Origin: Merdivicinus sp050943495
GTDB lineage: Bacteria; Bacillota; Clostridia; Oscillospirales; Ruminococcaceae
Direction of reading: 5' to 3'
Assembly: GCA_050943495.1 (NCBI GenBank)
Contig: JBMNPH010000007.1
Location: 53,784-117,783, forward strand
DNA length: 64,000 nucleotides
The translations under genes and the position numbers were made by a program. Below are positions 54,215 to 62,759 of this stretch, in pieces. Every line of letters begins with the position of its first letter. Positions within the stretch are counted from its first letter, which is position 1. The notes beneath the pieces are model-generated. The model saw only the letters and a program-made list of their open reading frames with translations. It did not search any database and was not told the origin of the DNA.

Positions 54215-55219
54215 ATGTTCAAATACAAAGGGATTGCCTGCCCCCATTGCGGCAAGGAATTTAAGGAAACCGATGAGATTCTCATCTGTCCCGACTGCGG
54301 TGCACCCTATCACCGCGCCTGCATTCAGGAACTCGGACAATGTAAATTCACCGATCTTCATAAAAAAGGCGAAAGCTGGCAGCCGCCACAAAAAGCACCC
54401 CATGAAGAAGAAAGCAAATATGACAGCCATATCTCTATGCGCTGCAGCCGATGCGGTACCGTCAATTCTCCCGATAAGCTCTTTTGTGAAGTCTGCGGTA
54501 CTCCCCTGAATCATGAGGAAGCAGAAGAGAATTCTGGACAGCAATCATCCCAGAACAGCCAGCAGTGGCAGAATCAAACGGCTAATCCGCAGGCACAATT
54601 TCGTCAAATGGCATACAATCCCTATACTACGCCATTTGGCGGCCTTGACCCAGATGAGGAAATTGATGGAATTCCAGTGAAAGATCTCGCTATCTATACC
54701 GGACAGAATTCCCACTATTTTCTTCCAAAATTCAAGGATATGTCCGCCCGCGGAAAAAAAGTCAGCTGGAACTGGGCTGCTTTCTTTCTTGATTCTTACT
54801 ACCTATTTTACCGAAAGCTGTGGGGACTGGGGATTTTAGTAGCAGTTATTTCCCTAATTTTATCCATTCCCAATTCTCTGCTTCTCTATGCAACTCTCTA
54901 TGCACAACTTGACCTCACGGTTCCTTTTAGTGAGGCCACTCTTGATATGCTCTATACTTTAAACAATTTTTTCTATATTCTGTCCCTGGCCTTGAAATTG
55001 TCTGTAGCTGCCTTTTCCAATTACGCATATAAGCGCAAAGTCTTTCAAAATGTAGAAAAAATTCGGGCAGAAAAAGGAAATTCTCCTGAATACACAACAA
55101 TTCTTACAGAAAAAGGCGGTGTCTCCATTAAGGTCATTATTTTATGTATTGTGATTACTCTTGCCATTTCGTTTGCAAGTTCCTTCTTAATGCTCAGTTC
55201 GCTCAGCCTTCTACAATAA
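54215..55219 (+). CDS. RING-finger-like plus zinc-ribbon membrane protein (DUF2628-like)
   Basis: This 334-residue protein has a prokaryotic RING-like motif at its N-terminus: CPHCGKEF, CPDCGAPYHRACI, with further Cys (residues 9-43). A zinc ribbon RCSRCGTVNSPDKLFCEVCG (residues ~76-94) and a Gln/Asn-rich linker follow. The C-terminal half has about four helices (WNWAAFFLDSYYLFYRKLWGLGILVAVI onward), like DUF2628 proteins. The function is unknown; a membrane-tethered protein-binding module seems likely. RBS GAGCGGAGG precedes the ATG. galU follows by 27 bases and may be cotranscribed. Confidence 0.82.
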   Translation: MFKYKGIACPHCGKEFKETDEILICPDCGAPYHRACIQELGQCKFTDLHKKGESWQPPQKAPHEEESKYDSHISMRCSRCGTVNSPDKLFCEVCGTPLNHEEAEENSGQQSSQNSQQWQNQTANPQAQFRQMAYNPYTTPFGGLDPDEEIDGIPVKDLAIYTGQNSHYFLPKFKDMSARGKKVSWNWAAFFLDSYYLFYRKLWGLGILVAVISLILSIPNSLLLYATLYAQLDLTVPFSEATLDMLYTLNNFFYILSLALKLSVAAFSNYAYKRKVFQNVEKIRAEKGNSPEYTTILTEKGGVSIKVIILCIVITLAISFASSFLMLSSLSLLQ

Positions 55220-55246
55220 TTCATCTAAAACCGGAGGAAAATCCAT

Positions 55247-56116
55247 ATGAAGATTAAAAAAGCAGTGATCCCGGCTGCCGGCCTGGGAACCCGCGTTCTG
55301 CCCGCTTCCAAAGCCATGCCGAAGGAGATGCTCTCCATTGTCGACAAACCCGCTATCCAATATATTGTCGAAGAAGCGGCTAAAAGCGGCATTGAAGATA
55401 TCCTGATCATCACCAGCCGCGGAAAAACTACCGTTGAGGATCATTTCGACCGTTCTCCTGAATTGGAACAGCGTCTGTTGGCTGCCGGCAAAACTGATAT
55501 CTATAACCAAATTGTTGATATCACCAAACTAGCAAATATCAGCTATATTCGCCAGCACGAAACAAAAGGATTGGGGCATGCCATTCTCTGTGCCAAATCC
55601 TTTGTCGGGGACGAGCCTTTCGCCGTCCTCTACGGGGATGATGTCATTTTAGGCGATAATCCGGTTTGCGGACAGCTCTGTAAAGCTTATGAAACCTACC
55701 AGATGGGCGTTGTCGGAATCAAAGAAGTGACAATGGAACAGATTCAGAAATACTCATCCATGAAGGTTGATCCACTGGGAGGCAATCAATATAAAATTAC
55801 GGATATGATTGAAAAACCGAAGCCGGATCAGGTCTTCTCTTTGTTTTCAATACTCGGCCGCTGCGTACTCCCGTCTAAAATCTTCTCAATCTTGGAAAAT
55901 ACTCCTTATGGATATGGTGGGGAACTTCAGCTGACCGATGCGATGAAAACTCTCGCGCGCCAAGAAGGCATGATCGGCGTCGATTTTGACGGACGTCGCT
56001 ATGATATGGGAAGCAAGCTCGGAATCCTCGAAGCCATCGTGGAGGTAGGACTTGCTCATCCGGAGACCGGGGATGCGTTCCGGGAATATCTGCGGAAAAT
56101 TGCCAAGACACTATAA
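55247..56116 (+). CDS. galU: UTP--glucose-1-phosphate uridylyltransferase
   Basis: This 289-residue cytoplasmic enzyme makes UDP-glucose from UTP and glucose 1-phosphate for cell-wall and lipid glycosylation. The N-terminal VIPAAGLGTRVLPASKAMPKEML is the nucleotidyltransferase signature with the catalytic Arg/Lys. VLYGDDVILGD holds metal ligands; MIEKPKPDQV and YGYGGELQLTDAM are GalU-specific. RBS CGGAGGA is at good spacing. It is followed 12 bases later by the Dabb gene. Confidence 0.95.
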   Translation: MKIKKAVIPAAGLGTRVLPASKAMPKEMLSIVDKPAIQYIVEEAAKSGIEDILIITSRGKTTVEDHFDRSPELEQRLLAAGKTDIYNQIVDITKLANISYIRQHETKGLGHAILCAKSFVGDEPFAVLYGDDVILGDNPVCGQLCKAYETYQMGVVGIKEVTMEQIQKYSSMKVDPLGGNQYKITDMIEKPKPDQVFSLFSILGRCVLPSKIFSILENTPYGYGGELQLTDAMKTLARQEGMIGVDFDGRRYDMGSKLGILEAIVEVGLAHPETGDAFREYLRKIAKTL

Positions 56117-56128
56117 GGAGGCTCTAAT

Positions 56129-56428
56129 ATGATTCGTCATATCGTAATGTGGAAACTGAAAGACAAAACAGAAGATGGAACAAAGGCGGAAAATGCCGCT
56201 GCAATTAAGGAAGGACTCGAAAAGCTGGTTGGAAAAATTGATGGTCTTCTCAAAGCGGAAGTTATGGTCGGTGTTCCCGGCGGTATGGACCTCTGCCTTT
56301 ACAGTGAGCTGACTACAATGGAAGCTCTGGAGGCATACAAAGTTCATCCTCTCCACAAAGAGGTCCAGGCTCTTGTCCATCGTTCCATGTTGGAACGGGT
56401 CGCTTGCGATGGGGAAATCGATGGCTGA
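56129..56428 (+). CDS. Dabb family stress-responsive A/B barrel protein
   Basis: This 99-residue ferredoxin-like alpha+beta protein starts MIRHIVMWKLKDKTED. VGVPGGMDLCLYSELTTMEALEAYKVHPLHKEV is the typical Dabb pattern, with the YxxHPxHxxV ending. These form dimers; functions vary (stress, small-molecule cyclisation) and are unknown here. AAGGAGG precedes the ATG. The DUF2185 gene follows 17 bases later in the same direction. Confidence 0.9.
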   Translation: MIRHIVMWKLKDKTEDGTKAENAAAIKEGLEKLVGKIDGLLKAEVMVGVPGGMDLCLYSELTTMEALEAYKVHPLHKEVQALVHRSMLERVACDGEIDG

Positions 56429-56445
56429 CGGAGGATCGCATTATC

Positions 56446-56820
56446 ATGTTCTTTAAAAAGAAGAAAAAAGAAAAACATTATCTCCTTCAAGCAAATCAGA
56501 TCCGCCCACTTCTTGCAACCAAAATGGGTTGTATTGCTACGGATCGCATTACGGTAGATGGCTGTAAGGTTGGCTTTTTTTACCGGGAAGAACCCAGCGA
56601 AGGCTTGCCGGATACAGGATGGCGTTTTTTTGCGGGGGATGAATCGGATGAGTATCTGGATGATTCCGATAACAGCGGTGTTTATTGCCTCAATACCATT
56701 GCCAATTATGACCGGCAGATTATCCCTTACCTTGATAGTGCGGTTGGATCTGCTTACTATCGCGATCCCAAAACAGGAGAATTTGTCCTGGATACTGAAT
56801 GGATGAAACAAAATTCCTAA
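56446..56820 (+). CDS. DUF2185 (Imm33-like) family protein
   Basis: This 124-residue protein starts with a Lys-rich tail (MFFKKKKKEKHY). The core VGFFYREEPSEGLPDTGWRFFAGDESDEYLDD and YCLNTIANYDRQIIPYLDS matches DUF2185 proteins, some of which are immunity proteins against polymorphic toxins. No toxin gene is adjacent, so a housekeeping role is equally possible. The ATG at 56446 is 11 bases after GGAGG; in-frame starts further upstream overlap the Dabb gene. Confidence 0.83.
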   Translation: MFFKKKKKEKHYLLQANQIRPLLATKMGCIATDRITVDGCKVGFFYREEPSEGLPDTGWRFFAGDESDEYLDDSDNSGVYCLNTIANYDRQIIPYLDSAVGSAYYRDPKTGEFVLDTEWMKQNS

Positions 56821-56852
56821 CCCTTCCGTCTTAAAAAATAATTGTTCATAAT

Positions 56853-56880
56853 AAAAGCCATCCTTTCTGGATGGCTTTTT
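56853..56880 (+). terminator. Terminator of the galU-side operon
   Basis: AAAAGCCATCC (56853-56863) pairs with GGATGGCTTTT (56869-56879), followed by T residues. Confidence 0.93.
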
Positions 56881-56924
56881 CAATTTCAAACGGAGAACGT
56901 TTTTCGTTATTATCGTTACATTTC

Positions 56925-59114
56925 TCAAAACGATAGGTTTTCAAATCGGGCGATGAATTCATCTTGTACCTCTCGGGGAAGATCAACAAAATGAGCGCTG
57001 ACTCCCCACATGCGGACGATCAGATCACGATATTCCTCCGGATGCATCTGGGCATTCTTCAAGTCCTCAACATTAACTACATTCGGCTGGTGTTGGGTTC
57101 CGCCAATCGCAAAATAATTTCGCAGAAGTCCTGCAAAAAGCTGACCGCCCTCATTTGCCTGAAATACAGACGCAAAATATTGCAGCATCACACAATTATT
57201 CCACTGATATTTCATCGGATCAATTTTAGCAGCAGATCGGAACGCCGCAGTTGGACCATTCAGCATGGTTCCATTCTCCGGAGACAGAGTCACCGGAACC
57301 GGCTCGCCTGCTTTGCGCCCCTCTGGTGTCGCCTGAAGGCCTCGACCAGTAGGTACCGGATGAGGCTGATGGATTCCTGCCAAATGGCGGGCACCAGCAG
57401 GTGTACGGTATTTCAGAATCTCATCGCAAGCAAATTCTATGATTTCTTTCGCAGGGATATCTACATAATCATCATCATTTGCCCATTTGGGAGCAGTCCA
57501 AAGGATTTGACGCATCTTTTCCTGTCCCTCAAAATTCGCATCACATGCTGCTAATACTTGAGAAATAGAGAAACGTTTTTCATCAAATACGCGCTTCCGC
57601 AAGGCTGCTAGGGAATTGATTCCAACTACCGGATCAGATACCATGAATCCACGATCGGCAATAGGACAGCCATACCAACAAAGATCCGTTCCTGTTTCCA
57701 AGCAATTTTCATATAGTGCCGATGTGATGGGCAGCGGTGACATCAACGGATCAGCCGCATGCCAATCAATGGTTCCAGCTTTCACCTGCTCTCGGAGAAA
57801 ATCCGGATCTCCGGCTACATATTTCCGAACAGCTTCCTCCCTACAATTGTAGCTTTCCAGGCTCTTCCGAATATTCCGGGCGATCCTATTCCGATAAGCT
57901 TCAAAAAATTCCGGAAAGGTACAGTTATCCGACGTTTCCCGCATGGTATCCAGCAGTATCCGCCCTAAATCCACACTGCCGCTCATGAAAAAATCTCCCT
58001 GCCCTGGAATAGTGATATCCTGACAAAGGTCAAAAGCATAATCCCGGGCAGCCTTTTCCGGAATTCCAATAGCAGTCATACTGGCAATAAACGAATCATC
58101 GTGATAATAGGCAATGCAATTGATACCTGACACGGAAAGCTCTGCACATTTTTCCAAATATTGCGGTGGATTTAAACTGTGAATCCGGCAAGAAATTTCC
58201 GGTTCCGGCAATCGAGTCTTCTTTACTGCTTCCAAAAATGCGAAGGTCAATGGATTTACAGCATTCTTCCCATCCGGCGTGATACCGCCCAGCGTAATAT
58301 TTAACTGGCCTTCCTGTGCGCCAAAGTATTCGGCTTTTATATCCGACCCATCATACATCTTCAGCAGCAGGCATTCCACAAGCTGCTGAGCATCTTCCGG
58401 CGAAACAGTATGATAATACGGAAACAGAAACTGATCCACCCGGCCATAGTTTACCCAACGGAAATTCTCCACAATTGTCGCGAGACTAGCAAACCAGAAA
58501 AGCTGCACCGCCTCATCGAATTTTCGAGGAGGATTTTTCGAAATCCAATGGCATATTTCCGAAATCTGTTCCAACTCCGTTTTCCGTCTTCCTTCTTCTT
58601 TTGCAGAAAGGAAAGCTGCATAATCACCATACCGGACAATCCAGCGGGAAATCGCTTCATAGGCAATAACGACTGCATTGAGCCATCCTCTTTTCAGAGG
58701 AGATGACTGCTGTTCCATCGAATCACGCGCAACTTGAATAATACCGGATATCCCCATTCGCAAAATCCGGCCGAAATCCGGCGTATAATGAGATTTTGTA
58801 GAAAATTCTCCGTTCACTCCGCCGAATTCTTCTCGATCGTGGTCAGTCAGATAATGCGGCATTGCCATAATATTCATGTCTGAGCGATCCAGGAACTCAT
58901 TGCGATGTCCATATAATGTTCGGCTTCCCACAATCAGTTCCTCTTCTCCAATATACAAAGGCATTTCATCAAAAATCATGGCCATCGCTTTAGCTTTCCG
59001 TTCCGCAATAGTACCGGACAGGTCTGTCGCTGTCCAGCATTCCGGAAGTGCTGCCCGGACTTCCTTTTGAAGACTATCCCGCGCATTTTGGCGTAAAAAT
59101 TCTGTTCTAGTCAT
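56925..59114 (-). CDS. Divergent glycyl radical enzyme (pyruvate formate-lyase superfamily), substrate unknown
   Basis: This 729-residue protein has the ten-stranded barrel layout of glycyl radical enzymes. The C-terminal loop IVRMWGVSAHFVDL keeps the radical Gly (Gly704), though the usual RVxGY Tyr is Val. The thiyl Cys is expected at ARDYAFDLCQDITIPG (Cys364). There the common G-C-V-E/P motif of dehydratases and lyases is replaced by L-C-Q-D. LNITLGGITPDGKNAVNPLT and the RLPEPEISCRIH block are normal superfamily features. It is not PFL (no Cys-Cys) and not a GCVE-type dehydratase. Its ATG overlaps the activase stop (TAATG). A GH31 gene upstream suggests a carbohydrate-linked substrate. Confidence 0.88.
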   Translation of the reverse strand: MTRTEFLRQNARDSLQKEVRAALPECWTATDLSGTIAERKAKAMAMIFDEMPLYIGEEELIVGSRTLYGHRNEFLDRSDMNIMAMPHYLTDHDREEFGGVNGEFSTKSHYTPDFGRILRMGISGIIQVARDSMEQQSSPLKRGWLNAVVIAYEAISRWIVRYGDYAAFLSAKEEGRRKTELEQISEICHWISKNPPRKFDEAVQLFWFASLATIVENFRWVNYGRVDQFLFPYYHTVSPEDAQQLVECLLLKMYDGSDIKAEYFGAQEGQLNITLGGITPDGKNAVNPLTFAFLEAVKKTRLPEPEISCRIHSLNPPQYLEKCAELSVSGINCIAYYHDDSFIASMTAIGIPEKAARDYAFDLCQDITIPGQGDFFMSGSVDLGRILLDTMRETSDNCTFPEFFEAYRNRIARNIRKSLESYNCREEAVRKYVAGDPDFLREQVKAGTIDWHAADPLMSPLPITSALYENCLETGTDLCWYGCPIADRGFMVSDPVVGINSLAALRKRVFDEKRFSISQVLAACDANFEGQEKMRQILWTAPKWANDDDYVDIPAKEIIEFACDEILKYRTPAGARHLAGIHQPHPVPTGRGLQATPEGRKAGEPVPVTLSPENGTMLNGPTAAFRSAAKIDPMKYQWNNCVMLQYFASVFQANEGGQLFAGLLRNYFAIGGTQHQPNVVNVEDLKNAQMHPEEYRDLIVRMWGVSAHFVDLPREVQDEFIARFENLSF

Positions 59115-60046
59115 TAATTTTCAGTCCTTTCCGATCCCTGCACTGGCAGGCCATTGCTGCGAAATTGGTAAAAATATTGTTCCATTTGCATATGACTCAC
59201 CATATAGCGGCTCTCATCCAATGCACACTTGCCGATCTGGGCATATTTGCCGATTCCCAACCGATGATATGGCATTAATTCGATCTGTTCCGCCCCTCCA
59301 TTTTCCTTTAAAAAGGCGGCTATTTTTCCCATTTCCGATTCGGAAGCGTTGAATCCCCCGATTACGGGCACCCGAACCCAGACCCGGCACCCCTTTTCCA
59401 TCAGTTTTTGATAGTTGTGAAGAATTTGCGCATTATTCACTCCAGTTCCAGCTTGATGAATTTGCGATGTAATAGCTTTGATGTCATACAAAAAGAGATC
59501 CGCTAATTGCATCAGTTCCCGGAGAACGTTCTCCGACATCATCCCGCAGGTATCCACAGCTGTATGAAGTCCTGCTTTTCTACAGAGAGCTAGAGTTTCT
59601 AATAAAAATTCCGGTTGCATCGTGCATTCTCCACCGGAAAAAGTGACTCCACCCGAATTTCCGTAGAAGGGCTGATCCCGCAAAACTGCCTGCATCACAT
59701 CTTGGGCTGAGAAACGCTTTCCAATGAATCGTAGCGCACCAGATGGGCATATCTCAACGCATTTCCCGCAGACATTGCACTCCAAAAAATTGATCCGATG
59801 CGTATTCTCTTCAAAACTATGGACACTGTTGGGACATACCTCCCGGCAATCCCCGCATCGAATACAATTTTCTTCCAGAAATTGCAGTTGTATCCGACCT
59901 TCCAATCCTTCCGGGTTGTGACACCATCTACATCGCAATGGACATCCCTTGAAAAATACCGTTGTCCGTACTCCTGGTCCGTCATGCACCGAAAAGCGCT
60001 GGATGTCAAAAATCAACCCGTTCGTTTGAAACCCTTCTTTCTTCAC
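59114..60046 (-). CDS. Glycyl radical enzyme activating enzyme (radical SAM)
   Basis: This 310-residue radical SAM protein installs the glycyl radical in the enzyme encoded next to it. FKGCPLRCRWCHNPE is the CxxxCxxC cluster motif. Two ferredoxin-type sites follow (CIRCGDCREVCP and CNVCGKCVEICP), the form found with non-PFL glycyl radical enzymes. GGVTFSGGECTMQPEFL is the SAM-binding GGE region, and ELMPYHRLGIGKY is near the end. The start is uncertain: GTG 60046 is used because a promoter (60059-60087) covers upstream starts, although its RBS is weak. It is translationally coupled to the glycyl radical enzyme. Confidence 0.92.
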   Translation of the reverse strand: MKKEGFQTNGLIFDIQRFSVHDGPGVRTTVFFKGCPLRCRWCHNPEGLEGRIQLQFLEENCIRCGDCREVCPNSVHSFEENTHRINFLECNVCGKCVEICPSGALRFIGKRFSAQDVMQAVLRDQPFYGNSGGVTFSGGECTMQPEFLLETLALCRKAGLHTAVDTCGMMSENVLRELMQLADLFLYDIKAITSQIHQAGTGVNNAQILHNYQKLMEKGCRVWVRVPVIGGFNASESEMGKIAAFLKENGGAEQIELMPYHRLGIGKYAQIGKCALDESRYMVSHMQMEQYFYQFRSNGLPVQGSERTEN

Positions 60047-60058
60047 AGAATCACTTTC

Positions 60059-60087
60059 ATTGTGCCATATGTCTGCAAAAAATGCAA
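60059..60087 (-). promoter_or_regulatory. Possible promoter of the activase-glycyl radical enzyme pair
   Basis: Minus-strand TTGCAT (60082-60087), a 17-base spacer and CACAAT (60059-60064). The implied leader is very short if GTG 60046 is the start. Confidence 0.5.
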
Positions 60088-60143
60088 GGCTATCCAGAAA
60101 TTTTATTCCTAAAAATTGTGATACAATCCCCCTTAAATAAACT

Positions 60144-60183
60144 GCGGTTACAGTCAAAATCGGCCTTTTCTGACTGTAACCGC
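60144..60183 (-). terminator. Terminator-like hairpin after the GH31 gene
   Basis: A 13-bp perfect stem, GCGGTTACAGTCA (60144-60156) with TGACTGTAACCGC (60171-60183). On the minus strand only AGTTTATTTAAG follows, so read-through to the activase gene is possible. Confidence 0.7.
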
Positions 60184-60220
60184 TTCTTTATTTCGAAGAT
60201 ATTTTGCTCTTTACCAAAGA

Positions 60221-62626
60221 TTAGAATAAAATCCGTATTTCTTTTCCATCCTGTACACAAACCGTCTGCTGCATTTCTCCCATTCGAACATGGAAAACCT
60301 GAGATTCTGGCATTCCGGAATAGCTGCCTTTCCGTGCGCCGATTATCAAAGTTTTGGCAGTATCTTTCCAGCAAAGCAGTGTTTCACTGTATTGCCCTTG
60401 TTCATAACGATAAGAATCCCCCTCATCGTCATACAGGATAAATTCCGCATCTTCTCCGGGATAGATCTGAATCGTCAGTTCCGTATGGGGATCCAATAGG
60501 GGAGATTCCACTTCCACACCCATCGGAAGAATCGAACCAGCCTTCACAAACAACGGAATCCGATCCAACGGAGCATCTGCTTCCACGATACGACCTCCCT
60601 GCCAGTATTTCCCTGTCCAGAAATCATACCAGCCGCATCCAGCCGGCAAATAAACCTTCCGGGTCTTCGGGATATTCTGCAGGGGTTTGGACCCCGCCGT
60701 ATAGTACATTGGTTGAATAACCGGGCAGACCAACAACGACGGCCCAAATAAGAACTGATTCCCAATATCCAAACAAGCCGGATCATTCGGAAATGCAAGT
60801 CCCAATGGCATCAAAAAGGTATCCCCACGCATCGAAACAGCGGCAGCCAGTGAATATAAATATGGCAGCATTGCCATCCGCAGACGGATAAATTTTGCGA
60901 TCGCATCGTAAAAAGGCGTTCCTGCTTCCCCGAAGCGCCAGATTTCCCTAGGCGTATCGGTACCATGTGACCGCATCATTGGCAGAAAAGTACCCAATTG
61001 AATCCAACGTGTATAAAGTTCTCGATACCCCAAATCATTGCATCCATCCGAATATTCTCCGCAACGGAACCATTCTTTTCCAGGTGATACAAAGAATCCG
61101 CCGATATCAAGACTCCAATATGGTTCCCCGGAAGCACAGAAATTTAATCCTTCTGGAATCTGCCGCGCCAGCGTGTTCCAACTCGCGCCGATATCCCCCG
61201 ACCATGTAATGGTTGCATATCGATGCTGTCCGGCAAAAGAGGATCGAGTCAGATTTACGACTCGCTTTTCCGAAATAGTTTTGCGCTGTCCTTCATAAAT
61301 TCCCCTCGAATGGCAAAGTGAATATGCCTCCCATTCGCCGCCGTCCAAATATTTCTTGGCAGCATCCACGTTAACTTGCAGGCGTTCATGCGGTTCGGGA
61401 CGGATCGTTCCATGCCAGTCCGCCTCAAACGGTTCGCTGCAATCGCACCACCAAGCATCCACTCCATACCGGAAAAGCCCTTCATCTGCCTGTTTCCAGT
61501 AGAGTTCCCGCGCAGCTTTGGAAAAAGCATTATAGGTAGACCGGTTTCCCAGCATATATCCATGTTCCAGCATTTCCTGCTGATTTTCCCCCATACCGTT
61601 CATATTCGGCCATATGGAAATCATCAGAGCGGCGCCTAATTCGTGCAATTTCTGTGTCATGGCAGCCGGATCCGGGTATCGACTACGGTCAAAGGATTTC
61701 TGTCCCCATTTTCCATTCTCCCAGGTTTGCCAGTCCTGAATGATAAAACTCATCGGTATTTTCCGACGGCGATATTCTTCTGTGACTTCGATCAACTCCG
61801 CAGCACTCTGATAACGTTCTTTGGACTGTCCATACCCAAACGCCCATTTCGGAAGCATCGGTGCCGCACCGGTCAAATCCCGGTAGGTACGCAGAATTGT
61901 CCGATAGTCCCTTCCCGCCATAAAATAGTAATCCAACTCATCCACTAGATCCATCCAGACATATGATCCATAGCCGTTATCCTCAAAGGTCATCAGGGAA
62001 CGGCAGTCAAACAAAAAACCATATCCCTTGGTTGAAACGAAGCAAGGGACACATGCTTTCATATTCTGCTGATATAGCTGGCGCGATTTTCCGCGGAGAT
62101 TGCCGTAGCCTTCCTCGTGCGACCCAAATCCGTACAGCCCTTCATCGCCGAATACATACTCCACCTTGGCGTGATAAGCCATCCTGTCGGAAATGGTCTG
62201 ATAGTCTCCTCCTGTCACCTTCACACCATCCGCAGACTGCCTTTCAACCAGTTCGCCATTGCCGGAAAAAATATTGCGATATACCGGCACCTCTGTCAAA
62301 TGTTTTCCCCCTGCCTCCGGTTCCCGGGTCAGAACATTCCCAGTCTCATCCCAATAGCTCAAAGAACCAGTCTGTAAATCCACCTGAATGGCACAGGATT
62401 TCATTTTTAAAGTAGCGATTTCATCTTTTTCCAATATTTCATATTCCAGAAACGGTGTCTTCTCCAAAACTACCGGTGTCCGATCTTCCCAGTCCGATTC
62501 CTGTAAAAAATGACTACGAGCCGTCATTGTAATCCTCACAGCATTCGGATGAACTGGATACAACCGCAAAAGCTGACCCGCATTTTTCAAAATAAACTCC
62601 GGATACTTTTGAATGATTTGATACAT
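60221..62626 (-). CDS. Glycoside hydrolase family 31 (alpha-xylosidase/alpha-glucosidase type)
   Basis: This 801-residue cytoplasmic enzyme has an N-terminal beta-sandwich of about 230 residues, then the catalytic barrel. DAWWCDCSEPFEADW contains the nucleophile Asp395, and TITWSGDIGASW the acid/base Asp478. IIQDWQTWE and DIGGFF complete the pocket, and C-terminal beta domains follow. The W-x-D-x-SEP form is seen in alpha-xylosidases and sulfoquinovosidase-like members, so alpha-glucosidase is not certain. The start at 62626 is 8 bases after AAGGG; an in-frame GTG at 62635 lies closer to it. It is divergent from an AraC regulator. Confidence 0.92.
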   Translation of the reverse strand: MYQIIQKYPEFILKNAGQLLRLYPVHPNAVRITMTARSHFLQESDWEDRTPVVLEKTPFLEYEILEKDEIATLKMKSCAIQVDLQTGSLSYWDETGNVLTREPEAGGKHLTEVPVYRNIFSGNGELVERQSADGVKVTGGDYQTISDRMAYHAKVEYVFGDEGLYGFGSHEEGYGNLRGKSRQLYQQNMKACVPCFVSTKGYGFLFDCRSLMTFEDNGYGSYVWMDLVDELDYYFMAGRDYRTILRTYRDLTGAAPMLPKWAFGYGQSKERYQSAAELIEVTEEYRRRKIPMSFIIQDWQTWENGKWGQKSFDRSRYPDPAAMTQKLHELGAALMISIWPNMNGMGENQQEMLEHGYMLGNRSTYNAFSKAARELYWKQADEGLFRYGVDAWWCDCSEPFEADWHGTIRPEPHERLQVNVDAAKKYLDGGEWEAYSLCHSRGIYEGQRKTISEKRVVNLTRSSFAGQHRYATITWSGDIGASWNTLARQIPEGLNFCASGEPYWSLDIGGFFVSPGKEWFRCGEYSDGCNDLGYRELYTRWIQLGTFLPMMRSHGTDTPREIWRFGEAGTPFYDAIAKFIRLRMAMLPYLYSLAAAVSMRGDTFLMPLGLAFPNDPACLDIGNQFLFGPSLLVCPVIQPMYYTAGSKPLQNIPKTRKVYLPAGCGWYDFWTGKYWQGGRIVEADAPLDRIPLFVKAGSILPMGVEVESPLLDPHTELTIQIYPGEDAEFILYDDEGDSYRYEQGQYSETLLCWKDTAKTLIIGARKGSYSGMPESQVFHVRMGEMQQTVCVQDGKEIRILF

Positions 62627-62647
62627 AAACAGCACCCTTCCTTCCCG

Positions 62648-62676
62648 TTGACAGATTTCGGGATTTCCCGTATAAT
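62648..62676 (+). promoter_or_regulatory. Perfect consensus promoter of the AraC gene with palindromic spacer
   Basis: TTGACA (62648-62653), a 17-base spacer and TATAAT (62671-62676) match the consensus at all 12 positions. The spacer holds CGGGA-TT-TCCCG (62659-62670). The divergent GH31 gene has only weak promoter-like sequence here, suggesting activation by the regulator. A TTTATAAA palindrome lies at 62690-62697. Confidence 0.88.
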
Positions 62677-62759
62677 ATCAGTATAACGCTTTATAAACGG
62701 AAAATCTCCTGCTATATCCGCTTTTTTTCACACAATATACGCAAAAGAGAGGAACCGCC

